Below are positions 58,471 through 64,000 of a stretch of DNA of 64,000 bases, piece by piece (within the stretch, counting starts at the first letter, position 1; the number at the start of each line of letters is the position of its first letter). Both the position numbers and the translations under genes were made by a program. Source of the DNA: Desulfosporosinus lacus DSM 15449. Lineage in GTDB: Bacteria > Bacillota > Desulfitobacteriia > Desulfitobacteriales > Desulfitobacteriaceae. The notes under the pieces were generated by a model that was not told the origin of the DNA, searched no databases, and was given only the letters and a program-made list of their open reading frames with translations. Location of the stretch: NCBI RefSeq assembly GCF_900129935.1, contig NZ_FQXJ01000004.1:434001-498000 (forward strand), given 5' to 3'.

Positions 58471-59934
58471 TTGGAATCATTAATAGCAATTATTATTTAC
58501 ATGGCAGGTATGCTGGGTATCGGCTACTACTCCTACAAACGCACCACTGACCTCTCAGATTACATGTTGGGGGGACGAAATCTTGGTCCTGCTGTAACGG
58601 CATTAAGTGCCGGAGCCTCGGATATGAGCGGTTGGCTCATGTTAGGGCTTCCCGGCGCCATGTTTACCCAGGGAATCAGCGCCGCTTGGATCGTCATTGG
58701 TCTTACACTGGGAGCTTACTGCAATTGGCTGTATGTTGCTCCCCGTCTGCGCGCCTACACAGAGCTTGCTGACAACTCCATCACAATCCCGGCCTACATA
58801 GGTAACCGATTTGAAGACAGTTCCAGAGTCTTGCGGCTTGTCTCAGGCCTTGTCATTATTGTCTTTTTCACCTTCTATGTCTCTTCAGGCCTCGTTTCAG
58901 GGGCAGTTCTATTTCAAAACTCCTTTAATGTAAATTATCATGCCGGACTTTGGGTTATCGGAGGAGTCGTCGTAGCTTATACCTTATTCGGAGGTTTCTT
59001 AGCCGTCAGTATCACCGACTTTGTCCAAGGCCTCATCATGGTCACTACCCTAATAATGGTTCCCCTCGTTACAATTCAGGCTACAGGAGGATTTGAACAT
59101 TCCATCAATACTATCCACAGCATCAATCCAGCCTACCTGGACTTCTTCAAAGGCACAACCTTTCTAGGTATTATCTCCCTCTTTGGTTGGGGTTTAGGCT
59201 ATTTTGGACAGCCACACATCATCATTCGTTTCATGGCCATCTCTTCAATTAAAGAGATAGTAAAAGCCCGTCGAATCGGCATGATTTGGATGGTTTTCTC
59301 CGTCGTTGGCGCTATGTTGACCGGATTGCTCGGCATCGCTTACTTTGCCAACAAGGGCATGACACTTGCCGATCCGGAAACCGTCTTCCTCGAGTTAGGT
59401 AAATTGCTCTTTCATCCGATTATTACCGGTTTCCTCTTAGCCGCAATCTTAGCCGCTATTATGAGTACCATCTCTTCCCAACTCCTTGTCACCTCAAGCT
59501 CTTTGACAGAAGATCTATACAGCCTGTTTCGCCGGGAAGCGACGGACAAAGAACTGGTCTTGGTGGGTCGCTTATGCGTTCTCATTGTGGCAGTCGTCGC
59601 CACACTGATTGCCTATCAGCGCAGTGACACCATTCTCGGCTTAGTGGGTTATGCCTGGGCAGGCTTCGGTTCAGCCTTTGGACCGGTCATTCTCTTAAGC
59701 TTGTATTGGAAAAGGATGAACAAATGGGGTGCTTTAGCCGGAATGATTGCCGGTTCCGCCACAGTAATTATCTGGACCCGCTTCCCCTTCCTTAAAAACA
59801 CCCTTTATGAGCTGGTCCCGGGATTCTTCGCCTGCCTGATTGCCATTGTCGCGGTTAGCTTGCTCACGGCTAAACCATCAGAAAAAATGCAAGCCGAGTT
59901 TGAACAATGCAAACTAAAGATTGATAGAATTTAG
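58471..59934 (+). CDS. Sodium/proline symporter family protein (PutP-like)
   Basis: This 487-residue member of the sodium:solute symporter family has about thirteen helices. PutP-type motifs are DYMLGGRNLGPAVTALSAGASDMSGWLMLGLPG (Na+ and proline site) and WLYVAPRLRAYTE. Further on are GWGLGYFGQPHIIIRFMAI, ILAAIMSTISSQLLVTSSSLTED (Na+ site) and YAWAGFGSAFGPVIL. Proline is the likeliest solute. The start is TTG 58471, with AAGGGGG upstream. It is a single plus-strand gene with a strong terminator. Confidence 0.92.
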   Translation: MESLIAIIIYMAGMLGIGYYSYKRTTDLSDYMLGGRNLGPAVTALSAGASDMSGWLMLGLPGAMFTQGISAAWIVIGLTLGAYCNWLYVAPRLRAYTELADNSITIPAYIGNRFEDSSRVLRLVSGLVIIVFFTFYVSSGLVSGAVLFQNSFNVNYHAGLWVIGGVVVAYTLFGGFLAVSITDFVQGLIMVTTLIMVPLVTIQATGGFEHSINTIHSINPAYLDFFKGTTFLGIISLFGWGLGYFGQPHIIIRFMAISSIKEIVKARRIGMIWMVFSVVGAMLTGLLGIAYFANKGMTLADPETVFLELGKLLFHPIITGFLLAAILAAIMSTISSQLLVTSSSLTEDLYSLFRREATDKELVLVGRLCVLIVAVVATLIAYQRSDTILGLVGYAWAGFGSAFGPVILLSLYWKRMNKWGALAGMIAGSATVIIWTRFPFLKNTLYELVPGFFACLIAIVAVSLLTAKPSEKMQAEFEQCKLKIDRI

Positions 59935-59962
59935 GACTATCCATGAGAAGTGAACAGTTAAG

Positions 59963-60018
59963 AAAAAGAGGGACGGCTCTTTGCTCCATTTACGGAACAA
60001 AGAACCGTCCTCTTTTAT
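59963..60018 (+). terminator. Terminator of the PutP-like gene
   Basis: AAAAGAGGGACGGCTCTTTG pairs with CAAAGAACCGTCCTCTTTT. It has A/T runs on both sides and can act on both strands. Confidence 0.9.
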
Positions 60019-60078
60019 CTCTTTTATCTCTCTTGTCTTTTTGTCACTTTTGCCTAAGAACGCCCCCTTGTCCCTAAC

Positions 60079-61251
60079 CTACTCCGAATACTTTACTCTA
60101 TAACGTATCCTGCTCCCATATTTCTGGGAAACTAGCAACCCTTTGCTTTCGAGCTTGAGGACAAACGCTCTGATAGTTGCATAAGCGGAGTTTTTATAAT
60201 CCTTTTCCAACTGCTTGGTTGAAAATTCATTAGTCCCGTAGGCAGACAGTACATAATGAAATAAATCCTTCTCCTTAGCAGTAATTTCACCTGTTTTAAG
60301 CAGTATATTGAATTCTTCGATTACCTTTGTGGGCTCCTCTCTTTTCTGAAACTTAGTAAAAACATTACTTATAAAGAAGCTCACAAAGGGCGTCGCATCT
60401 ACGGTTTTGGACAGCTTTGAATTAGCCGAAATCAGAGTGAAGGCCTTATAATACAAACTCTTACTTTCGTTGATATAGGACGAAAACGGAATAAACAAGG
60501 AAGAGGTATAGCCTTTTTGTACCAGATACCATAGTTGCAGCAATCGTGACATTCTTCCATTGCCGTCAAAATAGGGGTGCAGATAGGCAAAATAGTAATG
60601 AATTATAATTGATTTCAAAATATGATCTAAGCTATCATCGCACTGGATATACTCGATCATATTCCCAATGTACTTTGGAAGTTGCTGATGATCCAGCCCC
60701 TGATGCTCGATCTTTTGCCCAACCACATACACTGCTTCGTGACGATATTTCCTATCCAACATCAATCTATCCTTGTCGTCTAAAAAATCCCCCACCGCAA
60801 GTCTGTACAGTTGATATAGATTTTCCTCTGTAATTTTATTCGAAGGATCCGCAATGAAATCTAAGCCCCGCTTAATACCATAAACTTTGTTATCATTACT
60901 TGTTTCAGGCGCTGCGCCATTTAAAATCCTCCTTACGCTCTCCCTTGAAGATACAATCTGCTCAATGGAAAGAGTGGAAATAATCTCATCCTCCATTGCC
61001 TGTATACTGTACTTTTCACCTGAATAAGAGGCTGAGAGGGTTTTTGTCATCTGTATCGTCATGTTGATTTTGGAAGGAAGCAACACAATGGAATTACCCT
61101 TAAAATCCTGCAAAGGGAGCTTATGATAAAAACTCCCATTAAGGGTATCTAAATATCCCACCAGATTATCCTCTCCAAATTTATACTTAAGCTTAGTAAA
61201 ATCCAGTGCATTCTTATCGTTGAACATCTCTGTAAAGGTTTTTAATTCCAT
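60079..61251 (-). CDS. Fic-domain protein (probable AMPylase)
   Basis: Fic proteins transfer AMP or related groups to hydroxyl side chains of target proteins. The 390 residues contain the active-site motif HPYFDGNGRMSRLLQ (near 230), with the catalytic His and the ATP-anchoring Asn-Gly-Arg intact. An N-terminal region (KYSIQAMEDE near 100) may contain the inhibitory helix. A C-terminal winged helix (NEFSTKQLEKDYKNSAYATIRAFVLKLESKGLL) is typical of DNA-binding class II Fic proteins. ATG 61251 is chosen for its GGAGGG; a further 15 codons upstream are open to a TTG. It converges with putP. Confidence 0.9.
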   Translation of the reverse strand: MELKTFTEMFNDKNALDFTKLKYKFGEDNLVGYLDTLNGSFYHKLPLQDFKGNSIVLLPSKINMTIQMTKTLSASYSGEKYSIQAMEDEIISTLSIEQIVSSRESVRRILNGAAPETSNDNKVYGIKRGLDFIADPSNKITEENLYQLYRLAVGDFLDDKDRLMLDRKYRHEAVYVVGQKIEHQGLDHQQLPKYIGNMIEYIQCDDSLDHILKSIIIHYYFAYLHPYFDGNGRMSRLLQLWYLVQKGYTSSLFIPFSSYINESKSLYYKAFTLISANSKLSKTVDATPFVSFFISNVFTKFQKREEPTKVIEEFNILLKTGEITAKEKDLFHYVLSAYGTNEFSTKQLEKDYKNSAYATIRAFVLKLESKGLLVSQKYGSRIRYRVKYSE

Positions 61252-61391
61252 ATCGCCCTCCAGATAGTGATATAATTTAGTATCAATAACTATCAATTAC
61301 AGTATATCACAAAATTTTAAGTATAAACCCTATCCTCCAGTATTCTATGTCCATTAACACTTCACACATGTCCTACTTATCCCCACTAAAA

Positions 61392-61434
61392 GACAAGAAA
61401 ACGCCCCCACTATCACTAGAGGGAGCGTTCTCAT
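61392..61434 (-). terminator. Terminator of the secreted-protein gene at 61509
   Basis: GAGAACGCTCCC pairs with GGGGGCGTTTTC on the minus strand, followed by TTGTCTTTT. It lies about 80 nt past the stop, beyond a CTAT repeat. Confidence 0.7.
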
Positions 61435-61452
61435 TGTCTTTTCCTATCTTGT

Positions 61453-61505
61453 GGCTATCTATCTATCTATCTATCTATTTATCAATCTATCCATCTATTT
61501 ATTTA
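61453..61505. repeat. Imperfect CTAT/ATCT tetranucleotide repeat
   Basis: About twelve units of CTAT with ATTT and ATCC variants, ending next to the stop codon of the secreted-protein gene. Confidence 0.85.
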
Positions 61506-61508
61506 TCG

Positions 61509-62459
61509 CTACTTCTTTCCAAAGACCACTTCTAACTTATTAATCTCACCCTTCGGTTGATCTCCTTTGATCACAAGTTCCGCTTCTACCACAAAGTTCC
61601 CGTGAGAGTTCTGAATATCCCCCTCTAGATTCCACTTCGGCCAGTCAGAATCTCCGATGAGAACTGTATCAGGAATCGCCTTCCCATTAACCTTGATATT
61701 CTCGAGCTTTACCACCGAATCAGACTCCCGATTCAAGAGCATAAACTGAATCGCATCGAAATCCGCATCCTTTGTAGTACTATACTCTGCCCGGTACTCA
61801 TATTCAGCATTCAGCTCAACCCAAACCTGGCCGTCCTCTGCATCATAGCCGAAGCGCACTTTATTGCGCTCTTCCCACTCCCCGAGAGGCTTTTCATCAT
61901 CCGTCGTCGTGCCGCGGTAGAAATCGATTTGAGTACGATTAGTCGTGCCCAGCTTTTCTTGAGCATTGGTTAAATAGACTTCGGCACCACTGGCTAAGTT
62001 ATTGAAATTTAATAACCTAAGAGCCCCATAGGTTGTGTCTAGATCCCGACCGGTAGTATTGAGATTAATCGAATCTGTATCGTCATCGTCTTCGTCCACT
62101 ACTTCTAGGCCCTCAATGGAATAATTGAGTCGTTTAACAATATTTCCGCCACGGTTAATTACATTAATTATCACGGAATCTCCGTTGGCTAAACTTCCAT
62201 TGTCTTCCTCACCAGCAATTTCATAATCAAAGACCGGGTTATTATCAATGATTTTGATGACTTCTCCTTCTCCATCATCCCCTTGCAGCTGAACCTCGAA
62301 CCGACTCCATTTAGCCTTCATATAGGAATTGTGATAGCTTTTGTCATTCCCATGGCCCTTAATCTTGAAGTCCTCCACTCCTTTAGCCTGGACTGCCGCC
62401 GGAAGAGCCAAGAATGTAACTAAGGCAATAGGTACTAATTTTCCAATAATCTTTTTCAA
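61509..62459 (-). CDS. Secreted protein of unknown function
   Basis: The 316-residue product has a classical signal peptide (MKKIIGKLVPIALVTFLALP, cleavage near AVQA-KG). The mature part is polar and acidic and predicted beta-rich. Segments include VIINVINRGGNIVKRLNYS, TTYGALRLLNF, LNAEYEYRAEYST and VEAELVIKGDQPKGEINKLEVVFGKK. No enzyme motif or wall-anchor signal is visible and I do not recognise a family. Two acidic stretches (EGLEVVDEDDDDTD and the EGEVIK region) could bind calcium. It neighbours another secreted protein gene. Start ATG 62459. Confidence 0.8.
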   Translation of the reverse strand: MKKIIGKLVPIALVTFLALPAAVQAKGVEDFKIKGHGNDKSYHNSYMKAKWSRFEVQLQGDDGEGEVIKIIDNNPVFDYEIAGEEDNGSLANGDSVIINVINRGGNIVKRLNYSIEGLEVVDEDDDDTDSINLNTTGRDLDTTYGALRLLNFNNLASGAEVYLTNAQEKLGTTNRTQIDFYRGTTTDDEKPLGEWEERNKVRFGYDAEDGQVWVELNAEYEYRAEYSTTKDADFDAIQFMLLNRESDSVVKLENIKVNGKAIPDTVLIGDSDWPKWNLEGDIQNSHGNFVVEAELVIKGDQPKGEINKLEVVFGKK

Positions 62460-62604
62460 CTGTTCTACCTCCCCATAAATATCATGCGAGGCCTTAATTT
62501 AGACGAACCAAATATTGCCTCTCATTAAGTAATTCGCAGGTCAGGAAGTATTTAGGGGGGTTCTCGGGAATTTTTTTACCTTTATTATCCAACAAATTAC
62601 GACA

Positions 62605-62654
62605 AAAGACCCCCGGGTTCAGGATCTAATAATACTGATCCGAAGCCGGGGGTG
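62605..62654 (-). terminator. Terminator of the DUF5667-like gene
   Basis: ACCCCCGG...GGATC pairs with GATCC...CCGGGGGT, followed by CTTTTG on the minus strand, 20 nt past the stop codon. Confidence 0.85.
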
Positions 62655-62671
62655 AGTTTTATGGAGTTGGT

Positions 62672-63997
62672 CTATCTTTCCTTACTCCCTGATTTGTCTC
62701 CTTTATCTCGTTCTTTGGGAGCCTTCGCTTGAGTTTTCTCTCCCTCCGGCTTCTTAGATGCGTTATCCAAACTCGCATCTTTTTCTTTTGACCCACTCTC
62801 TTGTTCTGCCTTAAGCTTAGCTTCTTGCTGAGCTTTCTGCTCTATCACTTTTTGTTCCTGAGCTTTCGCTTCATCTTTAGATTTCTCTTCAGATTTGGCT
62901 TTCTCTTCAGGTGATTCTTTCAGCTCTTCTTTAGGCAAACTTTCACTTTCGCCTTTTAATTCTAGTGTTTGCCCCTGCTGCTTGGCCGACTTAAGTTCTG
63001 CTTTAGCTTCTGATTTTACTTTCAATACTTTACTTTTCTCTGCATCAGCATCCGGTAAAGCACTCGTCGTTAAAGCCATAGTATTAAGGGTTTCACCCGA
63101 GGCAACCGCAACTCCATCCAATTCCTCTGACTGATCATCCTCCCCTTCAAGAGTTTGATCGAGGTTTTCTAAAGCCGCTTGATCTTCCTCGCTTAATTCA
63201 CTGTCCTCTAACCCTTTGGTCGCTTTCCTTAATTCTTTAGCGACCATTAGTTGATCCTTTTTATCCATTTTGGTGATGCTCTTTTCCATTGAACGAACAA
63301 CGTTGAGGGCTACCTTTTGAGCAGCTTGGGGAGGAAGCTTTTCTAAGAGCCCGCCCAAGGTCTGAATATTATTGGCATGAGTTTTACTGAGCGCAGTCTC
63401 AAGTTTTACTGTCGTCTCGGAATCTGTTTCTGTAAGCAAGGCCAGAAAAGCCTGTGCTTCAGCAATCTTTTCCGTATATGCAGTGATCGCACCTTCGGCT
63501 TCCTCAGTATCTCCCTGCTCAATCAATGCCCCAGCTTCTGCAATTCTCTCTAGGGCTTGGTCCTCTAGGAGCTCTGTTTTCTTTACCGGATCAAATGTGA
63601 GAGCTACTTGAAGTTTCTCGATCAGTGTCGTTAACCAATAAACAGGAGAATCCGGAAGTGTACCAGGTGAAACAACCTCTCCGTTTTCATCAAGAATCGG
63701 AGGAAGATCCTCCTCAGCATTTTCCGAGCCGTCAGGCACCTCACCGGCGTCAGTTTCCGCGGTATCCTCAGGTTCAGTGTTACTTTCAGTCTCTTCAGTT
63801 ACTTCAGGATCAGTGGTCGCTTCAGTATCCGATGCAGGTTCACTTACCTCATTCTCTGCGACGGGGGCAGTTTCCAAATTTGCAACGGGTGCATTCAAGT
63901 CCCCATCCGTCTCAGCTAGAGCTAGCGAGGCAGTAAGGGGCATGACACAGAGAGCTAGGGTTAACGCTAAGGCAAGTTTTTTCTTTAGTATATTCAT
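62672..63997 (-). CDS. Secreted DUF5667-like protein with acidic and basic low-complexity tails
   Basis: The 441-residue product has a signal peptide (KKKLALALTLALCVMPLTAS, cleavage near LALA-ET). An acidic Glu/Thr/Pro-rich stretch follows (about 35-100). A helical domain at about 110-215 is like DUF5667: LPDSPVYWLTTLIEKLQVALTFDP, RIAEAGALIEQGDTEEA. A long Lys/Glu/Ala-rich coiled tail ends in alternating charges (KAPKERDKGDKSGSKER). DUF5667 proteins are extracellular and of unknown function, in clostridia often near sporulation or wall genes. ATG 63997 lies at the window edge, so its promoter is not visible. Confidence 0.78.
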   Translation of the reverse strand: MNILKKKLALALTLALCVMPLTASLALAETDGDLNAPVANLETAPVAENEVSEPASDTEATTDPEVTEETESNTEPEDTAETDAGEVPDGSENAEEDLPPILDENGEVVSPGTLPDSPVYWLTTLIEKLQVALTFDPVKKTELLEDQALERIAEAGALIEQGDTEEAEGAITAYTEKIAEAQAFLALLTETDSETTVKLETALSKTHANNIQTLGGLLEKLPPQAAQKVALNVVRSMEKSITKMDKKDQLMVAKELRKATKGLEDSELSEEDQAALENLDQTLEGEDDQSEELDGVAVASGETLNTMALTTSALPDADAEKSKVLKVKSEAKAELKSAKQQGQTLELKGESESLPKEELKESPEEKAKSEEKSKDEAKAQEQKVIEQKAQQEAKLKAEQESGSKEKDASLDNASKKPEGEKTQAKAPKERDKGDKSGSKER

Positions 63998-64000
63998 CCA

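Overview
The window looks like chromosome from an anaerobic, endospore-forming, low-to-mid GC Firmicute of the Desulfosporosinus/Desulfitobacterium type (Peptococcaceae sensu lato). The evidence is sporulation genes (spoIIP, spo0B, a Spo0E-like phosphatase, a collagen-like exosporium-type protein), a T-box before leuS, the rplU-prp-rpmA and spo0B-obg order, many TTG/GTG starts with strong AGGAGG sites, and a corrinoid methyltransferase cluster typical of these anaerobes. Nearly all genes lie on the minus strand. The genus is inferred, not proven.

Right end (about 51.2-64 kb): a secreted DUF5667-like protein, a secreted protein of unknown role, a Fic protein, a PutP-type symporter on the plus strand, a VanZ-like membrane protein and a 40-residue membrane peptide. 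Then comes a housekeeping run read leftwards: L21 leader, rplU, prp, rpmA, spo0B, obg, a MacA-like adaptor, a MacB-like permease and yhbY.

Left end (0-20 kb): the matching housekeeping genes nadD, an RRM protein, yqeK, rsfS, T-box, leuS, a cell-wall-binding lipoprotein, phoH, comEA, comEC, holA, rpsT (plus strand), a YvlD-like protein, spoIIP and murJ (cut by the window edge). Two toxin-antitoxin modules lie at 4.6-6.3 kb. The 9.7-10.8 kb gap is repeat-rich and holds a DUF3102 remnant.

Between yhbY and nadD sits about 31 kb of accessory DNA. It carries a hybrid histidine kinase/diguanylate-cyclase pair, the collagen-like gene flanked by ABC-F gene debris, two ABC-F ATPases with a 51-residue basic protein between them, a coiled-coil repeat protein, an L-cysteine desulfidase and a Spo0E-like gene. 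Two more toxin-type modules follow, at 32 and 50 kb.

The core of the island (32.7-50 kb) is a catabolic locus. It encodes a sigma-54 activator, an OpuB/OpuC-type betaine ABC importer, a multi-cluster Fe-S protein, two non-pyrrolysine MttB-family methyltransferases, one corrinoid protein and a protein like the MetH activation domain. These are interleaved with urocanate hydratase (hutU) and imidazolonepropionase (hutI). Two good -24/-12 promoters are visible, before the importer operon and before the first methyltransferase. Genes for histidine ammonia-lyase and for the second methyltransferase to tetrahydrofolate are not in the window. The interleaving suggests, but does not prove, that a quaternary amine related to histidine is demethylated and its imidazole skeleton degraded.

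The intergenic gaps of the island hold two families of palindromic repeats. One is a foldback element with long imperfect inverted ends that abuts, and probably supplies, the stop codons of phoH and hutU. The other is a PATE-like family with hairpin ends resembling IS200/IS605 ends.
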